Position numbers and translations under genes: made by a program. A stretch of 64,000 nt of DNA from AWTP1-18 sp036504515. Its GTDB lineage: Bacteria > Pseudomonadota > Gammaproteobacteria > Burkholderiales > Rhodocyclaceae. Under the pieces are notes generated by a model. The model searched no databases, had not been told where the DNA came from, and saw only the letters and a list, made by a program, of their open reading frames with translations. Below, piece by piece: positions 40,372-49,691 of the stretch; within the stretch, counting starts at the first letter, position 1; each line of letters begins with the position of its first letter. Location of the stretch: NCBI GenBank assembly GCA_036504515.1, contig DASXVA010000001.1, positions 1 to 64,000 on the forward strand, in the 5' to 3' direction.

Positions 40372-41547
40372 ATGGACAAGGAAAAAGCGGTCAGCCTCAC
40401 CCAAGAAGATCAATTGGAGGTTGACACTATTTGCGTGACGGCTCTGTTTGAGCGTGCTCGAAAGGCGACGATGTTGTCGCCGATAGGCACAGGGTTCGTC
40501 TTCTGGCTGATGCACGAGATCGTGGCAGCGAAGCTGATGCTGGCCTGGATGATCATCAATACCTTGCCAGATACCATTACCTTCGTTCTGACTTCGCTGC
40601 TGATAAAGCACCCACGTCACAAGCAGCAGCTAACCTATTGGCTCAACTTGCAGATTGCTCTTCGGTCCTTGCAGGGATTGTGCTGGGGATCCACCGTGAT
40701 TTTCTTCCATGTGGTGGGGCCCCTTTCCTTAGTTTACGACATGACCATCTTGGTGGTGTTGGTTGCCGTCTCCGCAGCCGGCATTGTCAATACTGCACCT
40801 TCATTTCGTACCTCGTTCGGTTTCACCTTCTGCGTACTAATAATCCCGATTTGCTATTACTTCTGGTTAGGTGACCCGATCTATATCAAGCTGGCTACAG
40901 GTTCCACCATACTGCTGCTGGTCATACTCCAATTTGGGTGGGACGCTTACCAACAGTTCGTCGATGGTGCGAAACAGTTAGTGTTGAATCGAAGAATCTC
41001 CCTGCAACTGGAAATGCGTAACCATGAGCTTGATGAACTAAATAGACAGCTCAGTATTACTGCCACTCATGACAGTTTGACTGGCCTTTACAACCGGCTT
41101 TTCATCGTAGATCAACTGGAGCAGCAACTTGATCTATTTGAGCGCCATGGCAATCCATGCAGCATCGTTATGATTGATATCGATTGGTTCAAACTCATCA
41201 ACGACCAGTTTGGGCATGTCTTGGGCGATGAGGTACTGGTTGCCTTCAGCCGGCGGATTGAGTCGCAAATACGATTAGGCGATACTTTCGGACGCCATGG
41301 CGGCGAAGAGTTCTTGCTAGTATTGCCGATGACAGAGTTACCCGCTGCACTGAGTCTCACCCAGCGCATACGTGACTATTTGGCGAGTACGCCGCTGCTT
41401 GAGTTTCCTCGATCTTTGACGATCACTGCCTCATTCGGCGTTGCACAACTGAAGGCTAACGATTCGATCGATACCTGGCTTATCCGAGCCGATCAGGCAC
41501 TTTATCGCGCCAAGGAAAATGGTAGAAACTGCGTAATGGCTGATTAA
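40372..41547 (+). CDS. membrane-bound diguanylate cyclase (GGEEF)
   Basis: A 391-residue inner membrane protein: about six transmembrane helices (about 38-200) of no recognised sensor class, a short helical linker (RRISLQLEMRNHELDELNRQLS), then a GGDEF domain (about 225-390). The active-site signature is GGEEF (FGRHGGEEFLLVLP) and the metal aspartate lies in MIDIDWFKLIND, so it should make c-di-GMP. No RxxD inhibitory site was noted. Base composition is lower in GC than the neighbours and it lies between two long gene-free gaps, which suggests acquisition. Confidence 0.9.
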   Translation: MDKEKAVSLTQEDQLEVDTICVTALFERARKATMLSPIGTGFVFWLMHEIVAAKLMLAWMIINTLPDTITFVLTSLLIKHPRHKQQLTYWLNLQIALRSLQGLCWGSTVIFFHVVGPLSLVYDMTILVVLVAVSAAGIVNTAPSFRTSFGFTFCVLIIPICYYFWLGDPIYIKLATGSTILLLVILQFGWDAYQQFVDGAKQLVLNRRISLQLEMRNHELDELNRQLSITATHDSLTGLYNRLFIVDQLEQQLDLFERHGNPCSIVMIDIDWFKLINDQFGHVLGDEVLVAFSRRIESQIRLGDTFGRHGGEEFLLVLPMTELPAALSLTQRIRDYLASTPLLEFPRSLTITASFGVAQLKANDSIDTWLIRADQALYRAKENGRNCVMAD

Positions 41548-41956
41548 TTTCGACCAGAATTTTTAAGCGCACGCGGCATCTTCTGGTGTGTTGTGCGGGG
41601 TGCCCCCTCATGCCACTTAACCAAAACTCGCCGTTTTTATAGTGTGCCAACGGCGGATTAGCAGCAACGCAGTTCAACGATCACTCTCGACCAGAAGTGG
41701 ACGGTCGTCACTAATGCTAACCAGCCATTCGATGAACAGTTTCGCATCGGGTCCGGCTGTTGATCAAACAGGTAGCAGCTATTGATCGCCTTCTGCGCCT
41801 GAACGACAGCAAAGGCCGAGCTGTGTGAATTGACCGACAGGTTTCTGACGGCAACTGCCGCTCAAATGACAGCTATAGGAATGACCTAAAGGTCGGCAGA
41901 TGGCCGGTAGCTGTCATCCCGCAAGGAAGTTCACCAGCAATTACCGACGCCCCGCC
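41548..41956. other. 409-bp non-coding gap after the cyclase gene
   Basis: No gene is supported. The 10-mer TCGACCAGAA occurs twice in direct orientation (about 41548-41558 and 41686-41696). ATGACAGCTA (41866-41875) and TAGCTGTCAT (41908-41917) form a perfect 10-bp inverted repeat. Composition is lower in GC than flanking genes. It may be the remains of a mobile or repeat sequence, but none was recognised. Confidence 0.45.
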
Positions 41957-43471
41957 TCAACCCACCTCAATCACCCGATACGCCCCCACCAGATAGTCAC
42001 CGTCCTTGGCCAGAATGGCTTCCGGCTGGAGCTTGGCCTGGGTGCTGTTTGCGCTGACGATCATGGGCATGAAGTCTTCCCATTGGCTGGGCAGCATCAA
42101 CAGTCGGGCTTCGGTGCCGACGTTGAGCCCGGCATCCAGCAACAGGGCCGGGAAGCTGGCGCCGCCGCTGACTGTCGTGACGGCCTGGGGAGCACGGCCC
42201 AGGGTTTCTATTCCTACGGAACCGGTGCTGTTGTTGTCCCGGCTGAAGCGGCGGATCACGCCTACCAGCCAATCGCTGCTGCCTTCCGGGCGCATACCGA
42301 CCAGGGTGCCGACCTTGAGCCAGTCGTTGCCCACCAGGGACACTTGAGCGCCCAGGCCTCCTTGGCTGACGTCTTCCGCCAGCCAGGTTTCACCATCCTG
42401 AGTTCCGGCTTCCCCTTCCAGGCGCAGCAGGATTTCCTCGCGGCCATGGATCACGGCCAGCATGGATTTGACCTGATGCCGGTTGTGGTTGCGCTGGGGC
42501 GGTGTCGGTGCGCAGCAAAGGACCAAGTGCTCCAGCACCCGGATCACCGTCCCCAATGGATATTGCCCGCCCAGGGGCAGGTTGCCGGGAATGGTGGCGG
42601 TCTGGCTGATCTGGGCCCGCAGCATGTCCATGGCATCCTTGGCGGCACCAGTGCGGAAGTAGCGCAGCCCCGGGGTCGCTACTGGAGGACGCAGCACCCG
42701 CGATGGAGGTTGGGCCTGATTGGCATCCACCCAATACACATTGTCGACACTGCTTTCCGCAGTCAGCACGAAAAGGGACATGAAGTGGGCCAGCAACCGT
42801 TCCGCCAGTTCGATTTCCAGGGGCAGCAGGTTGTTCATGGAGGATGTGTGGAACACCAGCAGCTTCAGGTATTCCCGCTCGACGCTGGTTTCCCCCGGCC
42901 AGTTGGCGTAGAGGGCGAGGGTCTGGGTCGCCAGTCGGGCTTTGTCTGCCCGCAGATAGGTTCGCCCAGCCGCCTGCCAAAGCTCGCCTTCCACGGGACC
43001 GTAACGGAACTGGGCCCACTTGTGCAAACCGCCGTAGGCATGGAGCAAGCGGGCATAGAGCAAAGGTAAAAACAACTTATTGAGCAGGACCTGGCCCTTG
43101 GGATCGGCCTCGGCTCTTTCCAGGCAGTTTTCGTAGCAGGCAATCAGGTGCCGCCAGTAATTGGTAGCCGCCTGCCAGTAGCGAAACTCCTGGCTGCGGT
43201 TGCGCACCACGGTCAGGTAATCCCGGGCCAAACGCCGGGCGAGGGGCGCGGCGGCGTCATCCAGTTGCAGGATCAGTTCGGCCCGTCGTTCGAGGGGAAT
43301 GTTGTCGGCCCCGGGCAGGGGCTCCAGCCAGGCGGAAATGTCTTCCAGAGCAGTCGCAGGGTCGGTGCTGCCTTCCTGCCCAACGTCCTCCAGGGCCGTG
43401 CGAGCAAGCTTGGGATCGGCCAGGGGATGATCGCCCCAATCCTTTTTGCCGAACAGACCGAGGATTGCCAT
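41957..43471 (-). CDS. uncharacterised PilZ-like protein
   Basis: A 504-residue soluble protein without a signal peptide. The N-terminal two thirds are helical with many Leu, Arg and Ala residues (LAERLLAHFMSLFVL). The C-terminal part has a DVSQGGLGAQVS segment like the D/NxSxxG motif of PilZ domains, followed by KVGTLVGMRPEG, but the upstream RxxxR motif is not clear. Similar long proteins occur in betaproteobacteria and have no known function. It is 1-2 bp from the aminopeptidase gene, so they share a transcript. Confidence 0.6.
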   Translation of the reverse strand: MAILGLFGKKDWGDHPLADPKLARTALEDVGQEGSTDPATALEDISAWLEPLPGADNIPLERRAELILQLDDAAAPLARRLARDYLTVVRNRSQEFRYWQAATNYWRHLIACYENCLERAEADPKGQVLLNKLFLPLLYARLLHAYGGLHKWAQFRYGPVEGELWQAAGRTYLRADKARLATQTLALYANWPGETSVEREYLKLLVFHTSSMNNLLPLEIELAERLLAHFMSLFVLTAESSVDNVYWVDANQAQPPSRVLRPPVATPGLRYFRTGAAKDAMDMLRAQISQTATIPGNLPLGGQYPLGTVIRVLEHLVLCCAPTPPQRNHNRHQVKSMLAVIHGREEILLRLEGEAGTQDGETWLAEDVSQGGLGAQVSLVGNDWLKVGTLVGMRPEGSSDWLVGVIRRFSRDNNSTGSVGIETLGRAPQAVTTVSGGASFPALLLDAGLNVGTEARLLMLPSQWEDFMPMIVSANSTQAKLQPEAILAKDGDYLVGAYRVIEVG

Positions 43472-43472
43472 G

Positions 43473-44954
43473 TCAGCGGCTCCAGTCCTGAATCACATGC
43501 AGCCCCCAGGCCACGCCGAAGCCGGTGATGTCGCTACTGATGGCGCCCAGCCCGCCTTCGCTGGTGGAGGCGGACAAGTCCACATGCAGCCAGGGCCGGC
43601 TGCCGGTAAAGCGCTTGAGGAAACGGGCGGCCAGAATGTGGTCGGCCTCGCCATCCATGGTGCATTGCTTGATGTCGGCCACCTTGGATTCGAGGCCGGC
43701 TTCGTAGTCCTCGTCCATAGGGAAAACGCAGACCCGCTCACCGCTGGCCCGACCGGCGGAAACCGCGAGCAGGGCCAGGGCTTCTTCGCTGGCAAAAACG
43801 CCGGAATACAAGCTGCCCAGAGCCGTGTCCATGGAACCGGTAAGGGTGGCAAAGTCGATCAGCAGATCGGGCTTTTTCTTCGCGGCCAGGGTCAGGGTAT
43901 CGGCCAGCACCAGGCGGCCTTCTGCGTCGGTGTGCACCACTTCAATCGTGGTGCCGTCCAGGGCGGTGATGATGTCGTCCTGCATGAAGGCCGTGGGCGA
44001 AATGTGGTTGTGGGCAATGGCCAGCCAGGCATCCACCACCACCGGCAGCTTGAGGGCGCTGATGGTTTGCAGCAGGCCCAGCACCACGGCGGAACCATTC
44101 ATGTCCTCGTGCATGCCCTGCATGTACTTGGCCGGTTTCAGGTTGTGGCCGCCGGTATCAAAACAGATGCCCTTGCCCACCAGGGCCACGGCCTGAATGT
44201 TGGCCCTTTCGTTGGCCTTGGCGCCCCCCTTCAGTTCCTTGGGTTCATAGCGCAGATGGACAATGGCGGCGTCCTCATGGGCCGAGCCCTGGGCCACGGC
44301 ACAGAAGGCCCCGGCCCCCATTTTTTTCAGCTTTTTGAAATCGAATTCTTCCAGCGCCCAGCCCTGGGTCTTGGCCAAGGTTCGGATGCGCTGGCGGTAA
44401 TCGGCGGGGGTCAGTTCATTGGGCGGCAAAGCCGTCAGGCTGCGGGTCAGGCTGTTGCCCTCGGCCAGGGCGATGGCCGGCGCAAAATCCGCAGCGCTGC
44501 CGGGGCCGTAGTAATTGAGGGTTTCCAGGGCCTTGGCCGGTTTTTTCTTGCGGGCGGGCAGGGGCAGGCCGTTGGCCAGCACCACATAGATGCCGTCCCT
44601 GGCAGCGGACTGGTCGACGCCGGCATTGACCAGGGTCAGTTCCTTGGGGTTTTCTTCCAGTAACAACGCGGCACCCTTGCGCAGGGCAGTGAGGCGGCTG
44701 AAACGGGGCTTGCTGTTATCCACCGCCGCCAGCACCATGCGCCCGCCGTCGGGCAGGTCCAGGGCTTGGGGATTCTTGGTCAATTCGCTGACCTTGACGC
44801 CACGCCGGGCCAGGACCGCCAGCCATTGCTCCCGGGCGGGGAGCTTTTCCGGCAGTTCCTTGCCGCTGGGCAAGACCCAGAGCTGATGCTTGCTGTCTTT
44901 CGACTTGGGGAAAGCACTATGGCAACTCAGAGCGGCAATGGGCATGGGGAACAT
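43473..44954 (-). CDS. leucyl aminopeptidase family protein (M17)
   Basis: A 493-residue di-metal aminopeptidase. The metal and catalytic segments are GKGICFDTGGHNLKP (Lys, Asp), MHEDMNGSAVVLG (Asp) and HTDAEGRLVL (Asp, Glu, Arg), where standard PepA has NTDAEGRL. All metal ligands are kept, so it should be active, but it belongs to a side branch rather than classical PepA. Two ATGs (44954, 44945) are possible. It is divergent from thyA, 48 bp between starts, and is transcribed with the PilZ-like gene. Confidence 0.88.
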   Translation of the reverse strand: MFPMPIAALSCHSAFPKSKDSKHQLWVLPSGKELPEKLPAREQWLAVLARRGVKVSELTKNPQALDLPDGGRMVLAAVDNSKPRFSRLTALRKGAALLLEENPKELTLVNAGVDQSAARDGIYVVLANGLPLPARKKKPAKALETLNYYGPGSAADFAPAIALAEGNSLTRSLTALPPNELTPADYRQRIRTLAKTQGWALEEFDFKKLKKMGAGAFCAVAQGSAHEDAAIVHLRYEPKELKGGAKANERANIQAVALVGKGICFDTGGHNLKPAKYMQGMHEDMNGSAVVLGLLQTISALKLPVVVDAWLAIAHNHISPTAFMQDDIITALDGTTIEVVHTDAEGRLVLADTLTLAAKKKPDLLIDFATLTGSMDTALGSLYSGVFASEEALALLAVSAGRASGERVCVFPMDEDYEAGLESKVADIKQCTMDGEADHILAARFLKRFTGSRPWLHVDLSASTSEGGLGAISSDITGFGVAWGLHVIQDWSR

Positions 44955-45002
44955 TCCGGTGGTTTACAATCTGGGCTGATTATAGGTTCCGGACCTTTCC
45001 CC

Positions 45003-45797
45003 ATGAAGCAGTACCTCGACCTGATGCGCCATGTGCTGGCGCAAGGCCACGAAAAATCCGATCGCACCGGCACCGGCACCCGCTCGGTATTCGGCTACCA
45101 GATGCGTTTCAATCTGGCGGATGGCTTTCCCCTCCTCACCACCAAGAAGCTGCACACCCGCTCCATCATTCATGAGCTGCTGTGGTTCCTCAAGGGCGAG
45201 ACCAACATCCGTTACCTCAAGGAAAACGGCGTTTCCATCTGGGACGAGTGGGCCGACGAGAACGGCAACCTGGGCCCGGTGTACGGCCACCAGTGGCGCC
45301 ACTGGCCCGCGAAAGATGGCGGCGAGATCGACCAGATCACGCAACTGATCGAGGGTCTGAAAAAGAATCCGGATTCCCGTCGCCACATTGTCAGCGCCTG
45401 GAATCCCACCGACATTCCGGACATGAAGCTGCCCCCCTGTCACGCCCTGTTCCAGTTTTACGTGGCCGGCGGCAAATTGAGCTGCCAGCTCTACCAGCGC
45501 AGCGCCGACATCTTTCTCGGGGTGCCCTTCAACATCGCCTCCTACGCCCTGTTCACTTTGATGGTGGCCCAGGTCTGCGGCTACGAGCCCGGCGAATTCG
45601 TCTGGACCGGCGGCGACTGCCATCTGTATTCCAACCACATGGAACAGACGGAAAAGCAACTTGCCCGCGAGACCCGCCCCCTGCCGACCCTGAAGATCAA
45701 TCCCGAAGTGAAGGACATCTTCGCCTTCCGCTTCGAGGACTTCACCCTGGAAGGCTACGATCCCCACCCCCACATCTCGGCCCCGGTGGCTGTCTGA
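45003..45797 (+). CDS. thyA: thymidylate synthase
   Basis: Makes dTMP from dUMP with methylene-THF. The length is 264 residues, the same as the E. coli enzyme. The catalytic cysteine is in LPPCHALFQFYV; SCQLYQRSADIFLGVPFNIA is fully conserved. ATG at 45003 is the classical start; a long upstream in-frame extension inside the divergent gene is discarded. One base separates it from pgi. With folA downstream it forms a split thyA-folA pair. Confidence 0.97.
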   Translation: MKQYLDLMRHVLAQGHEKSDRTGTGTRSVFGYQMRFNLADGFPLLTTKKLHTRSIIHELLWFLKGETNIRYLKENGVSIWDEWADENGNLGPVYGHQWRHWPAKDGGEIDQITQLIEGLKKNPDSRRHIVSAWNPTDIPDMKLPPCHALFQFYVAGGKLSCQLYQRSADIFLGVPFNIASYALFTLMVAQVCGYEPGEFVWTGGDCHLYSNHMEQTEKQLARETRPLPTLKINPEVKDIFAFRFEDFTLEGYDPHPHISAPVAV

Positions 45798-45798
45798 T

Positions 45799-47436
45799 AT
45801 GGCGTATTGCCCCACCGCCGCGCCTGCCTGGCAGGCCCTGACGGCCCATGCTGCACAGATCAAGCCGCGCCATCTGCGGGAACTGTTTGCCGAAGACGGC
45901 CAGCGTTTTCAGCATTTCTCGCTGAGCCAGGGCGACCTGCTGCTGGACTTTTCCAAGCAGCGCATCACGGCGGAAACCCTGACCCTGCTGCAAGGCCTAT
46001 GGCGCGATGCCGATGTGCCGGGCTGGATCAAGCGCCTGCGTGGCGGCGAAGCCATCAACCACACCGAAGGCCGCGCCGTACTGCACACCGCCCTGCGCCG
46101 CAGCAGCCCCGAACCCATCCTGTTCCAGGGCAAGGACGTGATGCCGGATATCCGCCGCGTCCTCGACCAGATGCAGGAGTTCTGCGCTGCCGTCCATAGC
46201 GGCGACTGGAAAGGCGCCAGCGGCGAATGCATTCGCGACGTGGTGAACATCGGCATCGGCGGTTCCGACCTGGGCGCTCGCATGGCCTCCCTGGCCCTGG
46301 TGGCCGAACAGGTGCCGGACCTGCATGTGCATTACGTCTCCAACCTGGACGGCGCCCACCTCGCCACCACCCTGGCCAAACTGCACCCGGCCACGACGCT
46401 GTTCATCGTCGCCAGCAAAACCTTCACCACCCAGGAAACCATGCAGAACGCCCGTTCCGCCCGGGACTGGGTCGTGCAGAAGCTGGGCGAAAAGGCCGTG
46501 GCCCATCACTTTGTCGCTGTGTCTACCAACCACGCCGAAGTGGCCAAGTTCGGCATCGCCCCGCAGAACGTCTTCGAGTTCTGGGACTGGGTGGGCGGTC
46601 GCTTCTCCCTTTGGTCCGCCATCGGCCTGCCCCTGGCCCTAGCCATCGGCTTCGAAAAGTTCCGCCAATTCCTGGCCGGCGCCGAAGCCATGGACAAGCA
46701 CTTCTTCAACGCGCCGGTAGAGGAAAACCTGCCCGCCACCCTGGCTCTGCTGGAAGTGTGGAACACCAACTTCCTTGGCGCCGCAACCCGGGTGCTGCTG
46801 CCCTACTCCCAGTCCCTCGAAGTGCTGGTGAGCTATTTGCAGCAACTGGAAATGGAATCCAACGGCAAGCAGGTGGATCGTGACGGCGCAGCGGTCAGCT
46901 ACGACACCGCCCCCATTCTTTGGGGCGAATCCGGCACCAACGGCCAACACGCCTTCTACCAGTTGATCCACCAGGGCGGCAGCTTGATCCCCTGCGAATT
47001 CCTGGTGCTCAAGGAAGCCGACTATCCCCTGCCCGGTCACCACGAAATGTTGCTGGCCAACTGCTTCGCCCAGAGCGACGCCCTCATGCGCGGCAAGACC
47101 GTGGAGGAAGTGCGGGCTGAAATGGCCGCCTCCGGCCTCAGCCCCGAAGCCGTGGATGCCCTGTCGCCCTATCGCGTCTTCCCCGGCAACCAGCCTTCCA
47201 CCACTTTGCTGATGTCACGCCTGACTCCCCACACCCTGGGCCAGTTGATCGCCCTCTACGAACACAAGGTGTTCACCCTGGGCGTGCTGTGGAACCTCAA
47301 CAGCTTCGACCAATGGGGCGTGGAATTCGGCAAGCAACTCGCCAACAAGCTGCTGCCCATGCTGGAAGGCAAGGCAACCGTGACGGGGCTGGATAGTTCG
47401 ACGGCGGGGTTGATTGAGGCTTGTCGGAGTAGCTAA
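45799..47436 (+). CDS. pgi: glucose-6-phosphate isomerase
   Basis: Interconverts glucose-6-phosphate and fructose-6-phosphate. The protein has 545 residues. It carries VNIGIGGSDLGARMA, the catalytic WGESGTNGQHAFYQLIHQG (Glu) and VLWNLNSFDQWGVEFGKQLA (PGI signature 2, Lys). The ATG lies 1 nt after the thyA stop, so the two are tightly coupled. Confidence 0.97.
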   Translation: MAYCPTAAPAWQALTAHAAQIKPRHLRELFAEDGQRFQHFSLSQGDLLLDFSKQRITAETLTLLQGLWRDADVPGWIKRLRGGEAINHTEGRAVLHTALRRSSPEPILFQGKDVMPDIRRVLDQMQEFCAAVHSGDWKGASGECIRDVVNIGIGGSDLGARMASLALVAEQVPDLHVHYVSNLDGAHLATTLAKLHPATTLFIVASKTFTTQETMQNARSARDWVVQKLGEKAVAHHFVAVSTNHAEVAKFGIAPQNVFEFWDWVGGRFSLWSAIGLPLALAIGFEKFRQFLAGAEAMDKHFFNAPVEENLPATLALLEVWNTNFLGAATRVLLPYSQSLEVLVSYLQQLEMESNGKQVDRDGAAVSYDTAPILWGESGTNGQHAFYQLIHQGGSLIPCEFLVLKEADYPLPGHHEMLLANCFAQSDALMRGKTVEEVRAEMAASGLSPEAVDALSPYRVFPGNQPSTTLLMSRLTPHTLGQLIALYEHKVFTLGVLWNLNSFDQWGVEFGKQLANKLLPMLEGKATVTGLDSSTAGLIEACRSS

Positions 47437-47460
47437 TTTCCCTCTTTGAAGGAAAACCAA

Positions 47461-48420
47461 ATGGGTAAGCAAATTCGCATTTATCTAGCCGATGGGACCT
47501 CTACTGGTATTCGGCATGCAGAAATTACCAATTGGTCTGGCCAAGCACTCGCATGTCCTCGCTCTCGATTTTCCGAACTAAAAGACTGGGAAGAGATCAA
47601 GAGGCCTGGCGTTTACTTCCTCTTTGGAATTGACGATGAGACTGGAGATGAGGCTGTTTACATCGGCGAGTCAGAAGTAGTACTTGACCGTCTTTCATCG
47701 CATTTAACTGGGAAAGATTTCTGGAGTGAATTAATCGCTTTTACTAGCAAAGACGATCACCTCACTAAAGGGCACGTCAAATATCTTGAATCAAAATTGA
47801 TTCAACTTTCGACATCAGCCAATCGATACCTAGTTACCAACACCGCTGCACCTCAGCTTCCCAGTCTTCCACGTGCAGATAGGGATGCAATGGAAGAGTA
47901 CTTGGAATCTGTAAAGTCCTTATTAGGTGTTCTGGGTCACCGTGTACTTGACCCATATGCATCACCAATTCGTGCACCGCTGCCTACAGATACCTTAAAA
48001 ACTTCGCCTCAGAACAATACTGAATTTTCAGTTTCGTCGGACGCTCTGTATGGAACCACCCAGCCACTTACCTTTTCTCTCCAAACCAGCGGATTAACTG
48101 CTCGAGCTACTCGTACTGACGAAGGGCTTGTTGTTCTTACTGGCTCTGAAGCGGCCACTGAAACGAGAAACAGCCTGTCTAACGGGTATCGATCTCTTCG
48201 TGAAAGTCTTATTGCATCAGGCGTATTTCAACGCGTTGACGGGAAATACGAAACAACTAAAGATTATCTGTTCAAAAGTCCATCGCAAGCTGCAGCAGTC
48301 CTAGTGGGCTATTCAATCAATGGTCGTGACCATTGGCGCCTGCCAGATGGCACCTCGTATGGCGCATGCGAGCAAGAAATTTCCAACAGTCTCCTCAATC
48401 AACTTAACGACAAAAAATAG
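47461..48420 (+). CDS. GIY-YIG nuclease-like protein with DUF4357
   Basis: A 319-residue protein. The GIY-YIG domain (about 43-120) keeps the active-site pattern GVYFLFG, AVYIGES, an Arg in LDRLSSH and a Glu in YLESKLI, so a nuclease activity is plausible. The C-terminus (SPSQAAAVLVGYSINGRDHW) matches DUF4357, which is found in accessory and phage-defence-related genes. AAGGA lies before the ATG at 47461. GC content is visibly lower than in pgi and folA and it breaks the thyA-pgi-folA neighbourhood, so it was probably acquired horizontally. No partner genes are present. Confidence 0.83.
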   Translation: MGKQIRIYLADGTSTGIRHAEITNWSGQALACPRSRFSELKDWEEIKRPGVYFLFGIDDETGDEAVYIGESEVVLDRLSSHLTGKDFWSELIAFTSKDDHLTKGHVKYLESKLIQLSTSANRYLVTNTAAPQLPSLPRADRDAMEEYLESVKSLLGVLGHRVLDPYASPIRAPLPTDTLKTSPQNNTEFSVSSDALYGTTQPLTFSLQTSGLTARATRTDEGLVVLTGSEAATETRNSLSNGYRSLRESLIASGVFQRVDGKYETTKDYLFKSPSQAAAVLVGYSINGRDHWRLPDGTSYGACEQEISNSLLNQLNDKK

Positions 48421-48467
48421 CAAACAACCCCATCAGTTCTTCTTCGTGCTCTAAAAATAACAAATAC

Positions 48468-48980
48468 ATGACACAGATAAATTTGTCCCTCATCGTCGCC
48501 CTAGCCAAGAACAACGCCATCGGTCGCGGCAACCAACTCCTCTGGTCCATCCCCGAGGACATGGCGCACTTTCGTACGGCTACCAAGGGGGCGACGGTGG
48601 TCATGGGGCGCAAGACTTGGGAATCGCTGCCGGCCAAGTTCCGGCCGCTGCCGGGACGGCACAATATCGTCATCAGTCGCCAGGCTGATTACGTGGCGGA
48701 AGGCGCGGTGCTGACCCATAGTTTGGCGGAAGCTCTGACGGAAGCGCGGCGCAAGGACGCGCCTATCTTCGTCATTGGCGGTGCGGAGATTTACGCCCAG
48801 GCGATGCCTCTGGCCGACCGGTTGGTGCTGACGGAAGTGGAGGACGTGGTGACGGATGCCGATGCCTTCTTCCCCGAAATCTCCCCCGTAGAATGGGAAG
48901 AGATCAGCAAAGAAAAAGGCCAGAGCGCGAACGGTCTGGCCTTTGCCTTTGTCACCCTAAGCCGGCGCAAGGCCCCTTAG
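48468..48980 (+). CDS. folA: dihydrofolate reductase
   Basis: Reduces dihydrofolate, the by-product of ThyA. The 170-residue protein begins LSLIVALAKNNAIGRGNQLLW (Met20-like loop), then EDMAHFRTAT with the catalytic acid, VVMGRKTWES and FVIGGAEIYAQAM. It is separated from thyA-pgi by the GIY-YIG gene, and has a 47-bp upstream gap of low GC. Confidence 0.95.
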   Translation: MTQINLSLIVALAKNNAIGRGNQLLWSIPEDMAHFRTATKGATVVMGRKTWESLPAKFRPLPGRHNIVISRQADYVAEGAVLTHSLAEALTEARRKDAPIFVIGGAEIYAQAMPLADRLVLTEVEDVVTDADAFFPEISPVEWEEISKEKGQSANGLAFAFVTLSRRKAP

Positions 48981-49061
48981 GTTTTACTGGAAGGACAGCG
49001 CGCCCTTAGGGCTGCTCACTGCCTTCGCCCCACTAATGCGGGGCACGCTACCGATACATCA

Positions 49062-49628
49062 TCAAGCGCGGAGCTTTGTCGCCACTTCGGCGATGCGCTT
49101 GCCGTATTGCTTGGCTGTTTCCAGATCGGAATCGCGCATGGCTTCGGCGCCCTGGTCGGCATTGGCTTGGGCCATGGCACCGCTGAAGCTGCCGAGGCGG
49201 TTGAGGTCGTCCACGCTGCCGGTGCTGGAGTTGTTGCCGGGCAGGATGTTGACGCCGGCCCAGATCATGCCGTGCTGGTTGGCGTAGACCATCAGCTGTA
49301 TCAGGGTGTTGAGCTTGTCGCCGGACTGGGAGGCGGATGTGGTGAAGCCGCCGGCCACTTTGTTTTGCCAATCGCGGGTGTACCAGGGCTTGCTGCTGGC
49401 ATCCATGAAAGTTTTGAAGGGGGCAGAAACACCACCCATGTAGGTGGGGGAACCGAAGACGATGGCGTCGGCGCCCTTCAGTTCGTCCCAGTCGGCGTCG
49501 ACAATCTTGTCCACGGCCAGCAGGCGGCCAGTGGTGCCGGGGTTGGACAGGGCACCGTCGAGCACGGCCTGGGCTTGGCGGGCGGTGTGGCCGTAGCCGC
49601 TATGGAAGGCGATAACAACATGGGTCAT
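49062..49628 (-). CDS. flavodoxin family protein (WrbA/NAD(P)H:quinone oxidoreductase-like)
   Basis: A 188-residue FMN-binding protein. It has the N-terminal phosphate loop HSGYGHTARQA, the loop GSPTYMGGVSAPFKTFMD and the late GFTTSASQSGD. It probably reduces quinones with NAD(P)H. AGGAG lies about 8 nt before the ATG. It is downstream of the pirin gene on the same strand, and the pair may be cotranscribed and controlled by the divergent LysR protein. Confidence 0.87.
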   Translation of the reverse strand: MTHVVIAFHSGYGHTARQAQAVLDGALSNPGTTGRLLAVDKIVDADWDELKGADAIVFGSPTYMGGVSAPFKTFMDASSKPWYTRDWQNKVAGGFTTSASQSGDKLNTLIQLMVYANQHGMIWAGVNILPGNNSSTGSVDDLNRLGSFSGAMAQANADQGAEAMRDSDLETAKQYGKRIAEVATKLRA

Positions 49629-49691
49629 GCTTTTCTCCTGAAACGATGGGTTGGGGTTGTTTGGGGTGAAAGGTAGTAGGAATTAGGGGGC

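Noticed and set aside
40372..41547. c-di-GMP riboswitch (GEMM) upstream of the diguanylate cyclase
   Set aside because: The hairpins at 39998-40171 do not show the conserved GEMM core sequences that I could recognise.
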